A stretch of DNA of 64,000 nt from Patiria miniata (Eukaryota > Echinodermata > Asteroidea > Valvatida > Asterinidae). The stretch's first letter is position 1. The number at the start of each line of letters is the position of its first letter. The notes beneath the pieces were generated by a model. That model made no database searches and had not been told where the DNA came from. It saw only the letters and a program-made list of their open reading frames with translations. The stretch covers positions 22,631,162 to 22,695,161 of the forward strand of contig NW_024037072.1 in the NCBI RefSeq assembly GCF_015706575.1, read 5' to 3'. The position numbers and the translations under genes are program-made. This document shows, piece after piece, positions 32,571 through 45,059 of this stretch.

Positions 32571-33660
32571 GTCCGCTAGTCATGATGCAGCCCTGCTACA
32601 GGCTACTATTCAGAGCCTTTCTGCTTCTCTGTCAGTCTTTTCTAAGACACCTCATGTGCCGACCCGTGTCTGCCCTCCGACCTACCCAAGTCGCCGCTCT
32701 CCCTCACCACGCCAAAGAAGATATACCTCGCACAGCAACCCCGGCTGCTGGATTCGCCAGCTGTTTTGGTGCTCGCATCTGGCTTTTCTGATGATCTGCC
32801 ACAAGATGAAGCAACTGGATTCTCATCCAATCAGCATGACCCCAATCACCACCCCCCCCCCTCCTAAAATAAGGGATCTCACTCACCATGACCGTATATA
32901 GTTCAGTGTGACATGGCGCGTGTACTGAGTTTTCAGGAGCCGAGGTCGCTGCTTCCCAACAACCCAAATTATTCAAACCCCAGGCAGGCTTTGACATGCA
33001 TGTAAACCCCAATCGACAGCCAGAAGGTCCGTTTGATCGGGTATGTACTCAGAGAATCTATATGTTTGAGTTGCGGCTTCGGTTGCACCCTTCCTCACAT
33101 TGCTTGGCACAAGCTGAAGCTGAAGAGATATGAGACATAATTCCTCAGTGGACATGGTGGATGACATTCGTGACAAACTTGCCGGCGACAGCATGCTACA
33201 GCCTTTGCCAGTCCCGCATGCCACCTGCAAACGCAGTGAAACGGCTTTCTGCCAGGTTAAAGAAGCCGCCTGGTTGGGCCTTCTCCCCTCCATCACTGAT
33301 TACATCGGTTCATGTACATGTACCTCGATGATTGGCTTGTCGTTGGTGACACTTGGGCCTCAACTGCATGCCCACATATTACCCCCACTTCCACCTTGGA
33401 TCAGTGATTTCTCATCAACGAGAGCACATCCGAGTTGATCTCGTCTCAGTGACTGATATGCATGTACCTTGGTGCCATACCTTGACTAACAATTGGGTAT
33501 CGCTTACCAGACACCCGAGCAGAACGCCGGTGACCAATCCAATTGCATCGGCCCTTGCATGGCTGTTCCTCGTCCTTTTGGCAAGTTGTTAAGAGTTTTA
33601 GTTCCACTGTGCCTTCTGTATGTGCATCACAGCTGCACCTTCTTGCCTATGCAGGCGCAG
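32571..33660 (+). pseudogene. DIRS-like (tyrosine recombinase-type) retroelement fragment
   Basis: In one frame, YLDDWLVVGDTW lies at 33321-33356. The Y-L-D-D-W-L core is characteristic of DIRS-group reverse transcriptases, and about 40 codons downstream a 'YLGAIP...TIGYRLP' segment fits the conserved 'FLG..ID......LP' block that follows in that group. Stops interrupt the frame (near 33406 and 33481). The upstream 32640-32900 part is Pro/Ser/Arg-rich with no recognised domain. No tyrosine recombinase, RNase H or methylase region is visible, so this is a decayed fragment. Confidence 0.55.
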
Positions 33661-33700
33661 ATCCGGGGGGGGGGTGTTTCTGACTCAATTATTTTTTCAT
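33652..33700 (+). mobile_element. Solo end of a hAT-like MITE
   Basis: CAGGCGCAGATCCGG followed by ten G and 'tgtttctgactcaatt' resembles a hAT MITE terminus (CAGGGGCGGATCCGG type). No partner end is visible before the satellite array begins. Confidence 0.4.
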
Positions 33701-33764
33701 AGAAATACATTAAAAATAATGTGAGCTGCTCTCAATCATGAATATGTATGAGGTACAGTAATTT

Positions 33765-36551
33765 TAAATAAAAGCCTTGCCCAAAAATGAGTTGCTTTAT
33801 CCTAATTGTGCTGTTGTCATTAACTTGTTTACATTGTGTTGTTGGCTTGATACATCTTAATGTTACCGTCAAAATAAAATTAAACAAAATCAGCTCACAT
33901 TAACAGAAGAAGTGTCCATACCTCCAGTCATTTGTGCATGTTCTTTGTCTTGATGGTTTTGTATGTCATTGTAATGCATGTAAATGTTTGTTTTCAAAAA
34001 GTACAAAGGAATCAAATAAAAAATAAAAGTCTTGTCCAAAAAGTAATAAAACAAATCAGCTCCATTACCAGAAATAATGGCCATGTCTCCAGTCATTAGT
34101 GGATGTTTTTGTGTTCATGGGTTTATATGTCATTGTACAATTGCATGGAAATCTGTGTTCTCTTAAAGTGAAATAAATAAAAGTAAAAAAAGAAATAAAA
34201 GTCTTGTAAAAAAGGCCTTGCAACACTATTGTGTTTCCGTGATTAAATTGTTTACATTGTGTTGATTGTCTTGATACATCTTAATGTTACCGTCAAAAAA
34301 ATTAAACAAAATAAGCTCACATCATGAATAGAAATGGTGTCCATGTCTCCAGTCATTTGTGCATGTTCTTTGTCTTGATGGTTTTGTACGTCATTGTAAT
34401 GCATGTGAATTATTGTTCTCAAAAAGTAAAATGAAATAAAATAAAAATGGGTCTTGTCCGAAAATGTCTTGCTTTGTTGTTCTAGTCTTGTTGTGATTAA
34501 CTTGTTTATATTGTGTTGTTGTTGTGATACATCTTAATGTTGCCGTCAAAAAGTAATAAAACAAAATCAGCTGCCATTACTAGAAAGTGTCCATGTCTCC
34601 AGCCTTTTTTGTGGATGTGCTTCATGTTCTTGGGTCTGTGTGTCCTTAGTAAAATCTGTGTTCTCTAAAAGTGAAATAAAAAAAAAGAAAAATAGAAATA
34701 AAAGTCTTGTCTAAAACTGTCTTGCTTTGTCGTCATTGTGTTGTGTTGTTTATATTGTGTTGATTGTCTTGATACATCTTTTTGTTTTTGTCAAAATAAA
34801 ATAAAACAAACTCAGCTCACATGAACAGAAATAATGTCCATGTCTCCAGTCTGCTGTGTTCATGGTTTTTTTTTTGTCCCTTCCGATAGCACGGCGTCTC
34901 AACATTAGCCTCTCCTAACCAAATCCTACTGTCTGGCTTCTCGTGCCAACCCCGTTTTGACTTAATGACAGAGGGTGAAAGCGTGCTCCTGGCGCTATAA
35001 CCAGGTGCTCCGGGTAGATGGTGATCGTTAGCCCTAGTAGGTAGTCCATCTAGGAGAAGGAAAACTCTGATTCAAAACTCGGGTAGGTGGAATTCGTAAG
35101 TCTTGTTCGGCAATCTGACTAGGAGAAGGAAATATTGCGGTCTAAATCCCATGTGGTGCTTACGTGTTGGCAACCTCCCAATAATCTGAGCTCTCGGCAA
35201 GGCACTGCAACACTGTGACAGGCGATCGTCTCGAATTCTCCTTGCCATTGGATGAACTGTTTGCACGCATCAAGATAGTGGTCAACGGAATGTAATGCAT
35301 CTCAATTATTGTTTTCAAAAAGTAAAATGAAATAAAATAAAAAGAAAAGTCTTGTCCAAAAATGTCTTGCTTTGTCATCATTGTGGTGTTGTGATTAACT
35401 TGTTTACATTGTGTTGTTGTGATGCATCTTTAATGTTGCCGTCAAAAAGTAATAAAGAAAAATCAGCTCGCATTACCAGAAATAGTGTCCATGTATCCAG
35501 TCATTTGTGGATGTGCTTCATGTTTTTGGGTCTGTGTGTCATTGTAAAATCTGTGCTCTCTAAAAGTGAAAGAAATAAAAATAAAAATAGAAAGAAAAGT
35601 CTGGTCTTCAATGTCTTGCTTTGTCATCATTGTCTTGTTTTGTTTATATAGTGTTGTTGTGTTACATCTTAATGTTGCTGTCAAAAAGTAATAAAAAAAA
35701 TCAGCTTGCATTATTAGAAAAAGTTTCCACGTCTCCAGTCATTTGTGGATGTGCTTCATGTTCTTGGGTTTGTGTGTCATTGTAAAATCTGTGCTCTCTA
35801 AAAGTGAAATAAATTAAAGTAAAAATAGAAATAAAATGTCTTGCTTTGTCGCCATTGTGGTGTTGTGATTAAATTGGCTACATTGTGTTGATGTCTTGAT
35901 ACATCTTTATGTTATTGTCAAAATAAAATAAAACAAAATCACTCACATTAACAAATAGAGTGTGCATGTCTCCAGTCATTTGTGCATGTTCTTTGTGTTG
36001 ATGGTTTTGTAAGTCATTGAAATGCATTTTAAAAAAATGTTAAATGAAATAAAGTAAAAATAAAAGTCTTGTCCCAAAAAGTCTTGCTTTGTCGTCATTG
36101 CCTGGTTGTCATTAACTTGTTACATTGTGTTGTTGTTGTGATACATCTTAATTTTGCCTTAAAAATGTAATAAAACAAAAAAATCAGCTTGCATTAGTAC
36201 AAAGTTTCCATGTCTCCAGTCATTTATGGATGTTCTTTGTGTTAATCTGTTTGTGTGTCATTGTAAAATCTGTGTTCTCTGAAAGTGAAATAAACTAAAG
36301 TAAAAATAGAAATAAAATGTCATGCTTTGTCGTCATTGTCTGGTTGTCTTTAACTTGTTACATTGTGTTGTTGTTGTGATACATCTTAATTTTGCCTTAG
36401 AAAATGTAATAAAACAAAATCAGCTTGCATTACTACAGAGTGTCCATATTTGTAGTCATTTGTGGATGTTCTTTGTGCTCATATGTTCATAAAAATAAAA
36501 ATAAAAATAAAAGTCTTGTCTAAAAATGTCTTGCTTTTTTCGTCGTGTTTT
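33765..36551 (+). repeat. Diverged left edge of the satellite array
   Basis: About ten monomers, clearly less alike than those further right, with many indels ('gttggcttgatacatctt' near 33841, 'gattgtcttgatacatctt' near 34263, 'gttgtgatacatctt' near 34520). These edge monomers resemble the T class and the monomers in the 5 kb units more than the S or M classes. Edge decay of this kind is expected where unequal exchange no longer homogenises. Confidence 0.85.
34877..35295 (+). repeat. Ancestral-looking, isolated copy of block B
   Basis: Aligns with B from 'ccgatagcacggcgtctcaa' to 'gcactgcaacactgtgac' with about 10% differences. It then continues with about 65 bp absent from all later B copies ('ggcgatcgtctcgaattctc' to 'gtggtcaacgg'). 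In this copy the B-box-like words are better preserved ('gattcaaaact'). Confidence 0.75.
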
Positions 36552-38053
36552 GGGGTTCAAGAATTAGGATGTGCTGGAGTGGAATGGAGAAATGAGCAGC
36601 TCCATTCCCACTGAAATATCCCATCCGATAGCACGGTGTCTCAACATTAGCCTCTCCTAACCAAATTCTACTGTCTGGCTTCTCGTGCCAACCCCGTTTT
36701 GATTAAATTACAGAGGGTGAAAGCGTGCTCCTGGCGCTATAACCAGGTGCTCCGGGTAGATGGCGCTCGTTAGCCCTAGTTGGTAGTCCATCTAGGAGAA
36801 GGAAAACTCTGATTTTAAACCCGGGTAGATAGAACTCGTTGGGCAATCTGCCTAGGAGAAGGAAAACTCCGATCTAAATCCCATGTGGTGCCTACATGTT
36901 GGCAACCTCCGAATAACCTGAGCTCTCGGCAGAGCACTGCAGCACTGTGAAAGCCGTGCTTTCTAAAATTGAAATAAATAAAAGCAAAAATGGCAATAAA
37001 AGTCTTGTCCAAAATTGTCTTGCTTTGTCTTCATTGTGTTGTTGTGCTTAACTTGGTTATATTGTGTTGTTGTTGTTGTGTTCAATTCTTATTGTTGCCG
37101 TCAAAAAGTAATAAAACAAAGTCAGCTCGCATAACCAGAAATAGTGTGTACATGTCTCCAGTCATTTGTGGATGTGCTTCATGTTCTTGGGTCTGTGTGT
37201 CATTGATAAATCTGTGCTCTCTAAAAGTGAAATAAATAAAAGCAAATTAAAAATAAAAGTCTTGTCCAAAACTGTCTTGCTTTGTCGTCATTGTGTTTTG
37301 ATTAAATTGTTTATATTGTGTTGTTGTTGTTGTGTTCTATCTTTATTGTTGCTGTCAAAAAGTAATAAAACAAAATCAGCTCGCATAACCAGAAATAGTG
37401 TGTATGTCTCCAGTCATTTGTGGATGTGCTTCATATTCTTGGGTCTGTGTGTCATTGTAAAATCTGTGCTTTCTAAAAGTGAAATAAATAAAGCAAATTA
37501 AAAATAAAAGTCTTGTCCAAAACTGTCTTGCTTTGTCGTCATTGTGTTTTGATTAAATTGTTTATATTGTGTTGTTGTTGTTGTGTTCTATCTTTATTGT
37601 TGCTGTCAAAAAGTAATAAAACAAAATCAGCTGGCAATACCAGCAATAGTGTGTATGTCTCCAGTCATTTGTGGATGTGCTTCATGTTCTTGGGTCTGTG
37701 TGTCATTGTTAAATCTGTGCTTTCTAAAAGTGAAATAAATAAAAGCAAAAGTAGCAATAAATGTCTTGTCCAAAACTGTCTTGCTTTGTCGTCATTGTGT
37801 TGTTGTGATTAAATTGTTTACATTATGTTCATTGTCTTGATACATCTTAATGTTACCGTCGAATAAAATTGAACAAAATCAGCTCACATGAACAGAAATG
37901 TTGTGCATGTCTCCAGTCATTTATGCTTGTTCTTTGTCATGATGGTTTGTATTGTAATGCATGTAAATCTTTGTTCTCTAAAAGTGAAACAAATAAAAAT
38001 CGAAATAAAAAACTTGTCGGAAAATGTCTTGCGTTGTCGTCATTGCGTTGTTT
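36552..38053 (+). repeat. HOR unit 1 (1502 bp): B block plus 4 monomers
   Basis: B at 36552-36958. It carries the private variants 'caagaattagg' and 'ccaaattctactg', and differs most from the consensus among the regular B copies. The T monomer is near 37830-38010. Confidence 0.85.
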
Positions 38054-39556
38054 GGGGTTCAAGGATTAGGATGTGCTGGGGTGGAATGGAGAAATGAGCA
38101 GCTCTATTCCCACTGAAATATCCCATCCGATAGCACGGCGTCTCAACATTAGCCTCTCCTAACCAAATCCTACTGTCTGGCTTCTCGTGCCAACCCCGTT
38201 TTGACTAAATGACAGAGGGTGAAAGCGTGCTCCTGGCGCTATAACCAGGTGCTCCTGGTAGATGGCGCTCGTTAGCCCTAGTTGGTAGTCCATCTAGGAG
38301 AAGGAAAACTCTGATTTTAAACCCGGGTAGATAGAACTCGTTGGGTAATCTGCCTAGGAGAAGGAAAACTCCGATCTAAATCCCATGTGGTGCCTACATG
38401 TTGGCAACCTCCGAATAACCTGAGCTCTCGGCAGAGCACTGCAGCACTGTGAAAGCCGTGCTTTCTAAAATTGAAATAAATAAAAGCAAAAATGGCAATA
38501 AAAGTCTTGTCCAAAATTGTCTTGCTTTGTCTTCATTGTGTTGTTGTGCTTAACTTGGTTATATTGTGTTGTTGTTGTTGTGTTCTATTCTTATTGTTGC
38601 CGTCAAAAAGTAATAAAACAAAGTCAGCTCGCATAACCAGAAATAGTGTGTACATGTCTCCAGTCATTTGTGGATGTGCTTCATGTTCTTGGGTCTGTGT
38701 GTCATTGATAAATCTGTGCTCTCTAAAAGTGAAATAAATAAAAGCAAATTAAAAATAAAAGTCTTGTCCAAAACTGTCTTGCTTTGTCGTCATTGTGTTT
38801 TGATTAAATTGTTTATATTGTGTTGTTGTTGTTGTGTTCTATCTTTATTGTTGCTGTCAAAAAGTAATAAAACAAAATCAGCTCGCATAACCAGAAATAG
38901 TGTGTATGTCTCCAGTCATTTGTGGATGTTCTTCATATTCTTGGGTCTGTGTGTCATTGTAAAATCTGTGCTTTCTAAAAGTGAAATAAATAAAAGCAAA
39001 TTAAAAATAAAAGTCTTGTCCAAAACTGTCTTGCTTTGTCGTCATTGTGTTTTGATTGAATTGTTTATATTGTGTTGTTGTTGTTGTGTTCTATCTTTAT
39101 TGTTGCTGTCAAAAAGTAATAAAACAAAATCAGCTGGCAATACCAGCAATAGTGTGTATGTCTCCAGTCATTTGTGGATGTGCTTCATGTTCTTGGGTCT
39201 GTGTGTCATTGTTAAATCTGTGCTTTCTAAAAGTGAAATAAATAAAAGCAAAAGTAGCAATAAATGTCTTGTCCAAAACTGTCTTGCTTTGTCGTCATTG
39301 TGTTGTTGTGATTAAATTGTTTACATTATGTTCATTGTCTTGATACATCTTAATGTTACCATCGAATAAAATTGAACAAAATCAGCTCACATGAACAGAA
39401 ATGTTGTGCATGTCTCCAGTCATTTGTGCTTTTTCTTTGTCATGATGGTTTGTCATGTAATGCATGTAAATCTTTGTTCTCTAAAAGTGAAACAAATAAA
39501 AATCGAACTAAAAAACTTGTCGGAAAATGTCTTGCGTTGTCGTCATTGCGTTGTTT
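38054..39556 (+). repeat. HOR unit 2 (1503 bp): B plus 4 monomers
   Basis: B at 38054-38460, with private 'gtgctcctggtagatgg' in place of the 'ccgggtag' form. The monomer order is S, M, M, T. Confidence 0.9.
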
Positions 39557-41308
39557 GGGGTTCAAGGATTAGGATGTGCTGGGGTGGAATGGAGAAATGA
39601 GCAGCTCTATTCCCACTGAAATATCCCATGCGATAGCACGGCGTCTCAACATTAGCCTCTCCTAACCAATCCTACTGTCTGGCTTCTCGTGCCAACCCCA
39701 TTTTGATTAAATTACAGAGGGTGAAAGCGTGCTCCTGGCGCTATAACCAGGTGCTCCGGGTAGATGGCGCTCGTTAGCCCTAGTTGGTAGTCCATCTAGG
39801 AGAAGGAAAACTCTGATTTTAAACCCGGGTAGATAGAACTCGTTGGGAAATCTGCCTAGGAGAAGGAAAACTCCGATCTAAATCCCATGTGGTGCCTACA
39901 TGTTGGCAACCTCCGAATAACCTGAGCTCTCGGCAGAGCACTGCAGCACTGTGAAAGCCGTGCTTTCTAAAATTGAAATAAATAAAAGCAAAAATGGCAA
40001 TAAAAGTCTTGTCCAAAATTGTCTTGCTTTGTCGTCATTGTGTTGTTGTGCTTAACTTGGTTATATTGTGTTGTTGTTGTGTTCTATTCTTATTGTTGCC
40101 GTCAAAAAGTAATAAAACAAAGTCAGCTCGCATAACCAGAAATAGTGTGTACATGTCTCCAGTCATTTGTGGATGTGCTTCATGTTCTTGGGTCTGTGTG
40201 TCATTGATAAATCTGTGCTCTCTAAAAGTGAAATAAATAAAAGCAAATTAAAAATAAAAGTCTTGTCCAAAACTGTCTTGCTCTGTCGTCATTGTGTTTT
40301 GATTAAATTGTTTATATTGTGTTTTTGTTGTTGTGTTCTATCTTTATTGTTGCTGTCAAAAAGTAATCAAAAAAAAATCAGCTCGCATAACCAGAAATAG
40401 TGTGTATGTCTCCAGTCATTTGTGGATGTGCTTCATATTCTTGGGTCTGTGTGTCATTGTAAAATCTGTGCTTTCTAAAAGTGAAATAAATAAAAGCAAA
40501 TTAAAAATAAAAGTCTTGTCCAAAACTGTCTTGCTTTGTCGTCATTGTGTTTTGATTAAATTGTTTATATTGTGTTGTTGTTGTTGTGTTCTATCTTTAT
40601 TGTTGCTGTCAAAAAGTAATAAAACAAAATCAGCTCGCATAACCAGAAATAGTGTGTATGTCTCCAGTCATTTGTGGATGTTCTTCATATTCTTGGCTCT
40701 GTGTGTCATTGTAAAATCTGTGCTTTCTAAAAGTGAAATAAATAAAAGCAAATTAAAAATAAAAGTCTTGTCCAAAACTGTCTTGCTTTGTCGTCATTGT
40801 GTTTTGATTAAATTGTTTATATTGTGTTGTTGTTGTTGTGTTCTATCTTTATTGTTGCTGTCAAAAAGTAATAAAACAAAATCGGCTCGCAATACCAGCA
40901 ATAGTGTGTATGTCTCCAGTCATTTGTGGATGTGCTTCATGTTCTTGGGTCTGTGTGTCATTGTTAAATCTGTGCTTTCTAAAAGTGAAATAAATAAAAG
41001 CAAAAGTAGCAATAAATGTTTTGTCCAAAACTGTCTTGCTTTGTCGTCATTGTGTTGTTGTGATTAAATTGTTTACATTATGTTCATTGTCTTGATACAT
41101 CTTAATGTTACCGTCGAATAAAATTGAACAAAATCAGCTCACATGAACAGAAATGTTGTGCATGTCTCCAGTCATTTGTGCTTGTTCTTTGTCATGATGG
41201 TTTGTCATGTAATGCATGTAAATCTTTGTTCTCTAAAAGTGAAACAAATAAAAATCGAACTAAAAAACTTGTCGGAAAATGTCTTGCGTTGTCGTCATTG
41301 CGTTGTTT
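39557..41308 (+). repeat. HOR unit 3 (1752 bp): B plus 5 monomers
   Basis: B at 39557-39962 has the 'catgcgatagc' form and a one-base deletion ('aaccaatcc'). One extra M monomer explains the added 250 bp. Confidence 0.9.
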
Positions 41309-42558
41309 GGGGTTCAAGGATTAGGATGTGCTGGGGTGGAATGGAGAAATGAGCAGCTCTATTCCCACTGAAATATCCCATCCGATAGCACGGCGTCTCA
41401 ACATTAGCCTCTCCTAACCAATCCTACTGTCTGGCTTCTCGTGCCAACCCCGTTTTGACTAAATGACAGAGGGTGAAAGCGTGCTCCTGGCGCTATAACC
41501 AGGTGCTCCGGGTAGATGGCGCTCGTTAGCCCTAGTTGGTAGTCCATCTAGGAGAAGGAAAACTCTGATTTTAAACCCGGGTAGATAGAACTCGTTGGGC
41601 AATCTGCCTAGGAGAAGGAAAACTCCGATCTAAATCCCATGTGGTGCCTACATGTTGGCAACCTCCGAATAACCTGAGCTCTCGGCAGAGCACTGCAGCA
41701 CTGTGAAAGCCGTGCTTTCTAAAATTGAAATAAATAAAAGCAAAAATGTCAATAAAAGTCTTGTCCAAAATTGTCTTGCTTTGTCGTCATTGTGTTGTTG
41801 TGCTTAACTTGGTTATATTGTGTTGTTGTTGTTGTGTTCTATTCTTATTGTTGCCGTCAAAAAGTAATAAAACAAAGTCAGCTCGCATAACCAGAAATAG
41901 TGTGTACATGTCTCCAGTCATTTGTGGATGTGCTTCATGTTCTTGGGTCTGTGTGTCATTGATAAATCTGTGCTCTCTAAAAGTGAAATAAATAAAAGCA
42001 AATTAAAAATTAAAGTCTTGTCCAAAACTGTCTTGCTTTGTCGTCATTGTGTTTTGATTAAATTGTTTATATTGTGTTGTTGTTGTTGTGTTCTATCTTT
42101 ATTGTTGCTGTCAAAAAGTAATAAAACAAAATCAGCTCGCAATACCAGCAATAGTGTGTATGTCTCCAGTCATTTGTGGATGTGCTTCATGTTCTTGGGT
42201 CTGTGTGTCATTGTTAAATCTGTGCTTTCCATAAGTGAAATAAATAAAAGCAAAAGTAGCAATAAATGTCTTGTCCAAAACTGTCTTGCTTTGTCGTCAT
42301 TGTGTTGTTGTGATTAAATTGTTTACATTATGTTCATTGTCTTGATACATCTTAATGTTACCGTCGAATAAAATTGAACAAAATCAGCTCACATGAACAG
42401 AAATGTTGTGCATGTCTCCAGTCATTTGTGCTTGTTCTTTGTCATGATGGTTTGTCATGTAATGCATGTAAATCTTTGTTCTCTAAAAGTGAAACAAATA
42501 AAAATCGAACTAAAAAACTTGTCGGAAAATGTCTTGCGTTGTCGTCATTGCGTTGTTT
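41309..42558 (+). repeat. HOR unit 4 (1250 bp): B plus 3 monomers
   Basis: B at 41309-41714. First of a run of near-identical 1250-1251 bp units; it shares the 'aaccaatcc' deletion with units 3 and 5. Confidence 0.9.
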
Positions 42559-43808
42559 GGGGTTCAAGGATTAGGATGTGCTGGGGTGGAATGGAGAAAT
42601 GAGCAGCTCTATTCCCACTGAAATATCCCATCCGATAGCACGGCGTCTCAACATTAGCCTCTCCTAACCAATCCTACTGTCTGGCTTCTCGTGCCAACCC
42701 CGTTTTGACTAAATGACAGAGGGTGAAAGCGTGCTCCTGGCGCTATAACCAGGTGCTCCGGGTAGATGGCGCTCGTTAGCCCTAGTTGGTAGTCCATCTA
42801 GGAGAAGGAAAACTCTGATTTTAAACCCGGGTAGATAGAACTCGTTGGGCAATCTGCCTAGGAGAAGGAAAACTCCGATCTAAATCCCATGTGGTGCCTA
42901 CATGTTGGCAACCTCCGAATAACCTGAGCTCTCGGCAGAGCACTGCAGCACTGTGAAAGCCGTGCTTTCTAAAATTGAAATAAATAAAAGCAAAAATGGC
43001 AATAAAAGTCTTGTCCAAAATTGTCTTGCTTTGTCGTCATTGTGTTGTTGTGCTTAACTTGGTTATATTGTGTTGTTGTTGTTGTGTTCTATTCTTATTG
43101 TTGCCGTCAAAAAGTAATAAAACAAAGTCATCTCGCATAACCAGAAATAGTGTGTACATGTCTCCAGTCATTTGTGGATGTGCTTCATGTTCTTGGGTCT
43201 GTGTGTCATTGATAAATCTGTGCTCTCTAAAAGTGAAATAAATAAAAGCAAATTAAAAATAAAAGTCTTGTCCAAAACTGTCTTGCTTTGTCGTCATTGT
43301 GTTTTGATTAAATTGTTTATATTGTGTTGTTGTTGTTGTGTTCTATCTTTATTGTTGCTGTCAAAAAGTAATAAAACAAAATCAGCTCGCAATACCAGCA
43401 ATAGTGTGTATGTCTCCAGTCATTTGTGGATGTGCTTCATGTTCTTGGGTCTGTGTGTCATTGTTAAATCTGTGCTTTCTAAAAGTGAAATAAATAAAAG
43501 CAAAAGTAGCAATAAATGTCTTGTCCAAAACTGTCTTGCTTTGTCGTCATTGTGTTGTTGTGATTAAATTGTTTACATTATGTTCATTGTCTTGATACAT
43601 CTTAATGTTACCGTCGAATAAAATTGCACAAAATCAGCTCACATGAACAGAAATGTTGTGCATGTCTCCAGTCATTTGTGCTTGTTCTTTGTCATGATGG
43701 TTTGTCATGTAATGCATGTAAATCTTTGTTCTCTAAAAGTGAAACAAATAAAAATCGAACTAAAAAACTTGTCGGAAAATGTCTTGCGTTGTCGTCATTG
43801 CGTTGTTT
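42559..43808 (+). repeat. HOR unit 5 (1250 bp): B plus 3 monomers
   Basis: B at 42559-42964. The S monomer carries 'agtcatctcgc', shared with units 6 and 7. The T monomer has the rare 'aaattgcacaaaatc' near 43621. Confidence 0.9.
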
Positions 43809-45059
43809 GGGGTTCAAGGATTAGGATGTGCTGGGGTGGAATGGAGAAATGAGCAGCTCTATTCCCACTGAAATATCCCATCCGATAGCACGGCGTCTCA
43901 ACATTAGCCTCTCCTAACCAAATCCTACTGTCTGGCTTCTCGTGCCAACCCCGTTTTGACTAAATGACAGAGGGTGAAAGCGTGCTCCTGGCGCTATAAC
44001 CAGGTGCTCCGGGTAGATGGCGCTCGTTAGCCCTAGTTGGTAGTCCATCTAGGAGAAGGAAAACTCTGATTTTAAACCCGGGTAGATAGAACTCGTTGGG
44101 CAATCTGCCTAGGAGAAGGAAAACTCCGATCTAAATCCCATGTGGTGCCTACATGTTGGCAACCTCCGAATAACCTGAGCTCTCGGCAGAGCACTGCAGC
44201 ACTGTGAAAGCCGTGCTTTCTAAAATTGAAATAAATAAAAGCAAAAATGGCAATAAAAGTCTTGTCCAAAATTGTCTTGCTTTGTCGTCATTGTGTTGTT
44301 GTGCTTAACTTGGTTATATTGTGTTGTTGTTGTTGTGTTCTATTCTTATTGTTGCCGTCAAAAAGTAATAAAACAAAGTCATCTCGCATAACCAGAAATA
44401 GTGTGTACATGTCTCCAGTCATTTGTGGATGTGCTTCATGTTCTTGGGTCTGTGTGTCATTGATAAATCTGTGCTCTCTAAAAGTGAAATAAATAAAAGC
44501 AAATTAAAAATAAAAGTCTTGTCCAAAACTGTCTTGCTTTGTCGTCATTGTGTTTTGATTAAATTGTTTATATTGTGTTGTTGTTGTTGTGTTCTATCTT
44601 TATTGTTGCTGTCAAAAAGTAATAAAACAAAATCAGCTCGCAATACCAGCAATAGTGTGTATGTCTCCAGTCATTTGTGGATGTGCTTCATGTTCTTGGG
44701 TCTGTGTGTCATTGTTAAATCTGTGCTTTCTAAAAGTGAAATAAATAAAAGCAAAAGTAGCAATAAATGTCTTGTCCAAAACTGTCTTGCTTTGTCGTCA
44801 TTGTGTTGTTGTGATTAAATTGTTTACATTATGTTCATTGTCTTGATACATCTTAATGTTACCGTCGAATAAAATTGAACAAAATCAGCTCACATGAACA
44901 GAAATGTTGTGCATGTCTCCAGTCATTTGTGCTTGTTCTTTGTCATGATGGTTTGTCATGTAATGCATGTAAATCTTTGTTCTCTAAAAGTGAAACAAAT
45001 AAAAATCGAACTAAAAAACTTGTCGGAAAATGTCTTGCGTTGTCGTCATTGCGTTGTTT
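43809..45059 (+). repeat. HOR unit 6 (1251 bp): B plus 3 monomers
   Basis: B at 43809-44215. It has the 'catctcgc' S variant but the common 'aaattgaacaaaatc' in T. Confidence 0.9.

Noticed and set aside
38230-38400. tRNA genes in block B
   Set aside because: Only A-box-like and B-box-like words are present. No acceptor stem, anticodon arm or CCA context could be assembled, so it is treated as a tRNA-like module only.
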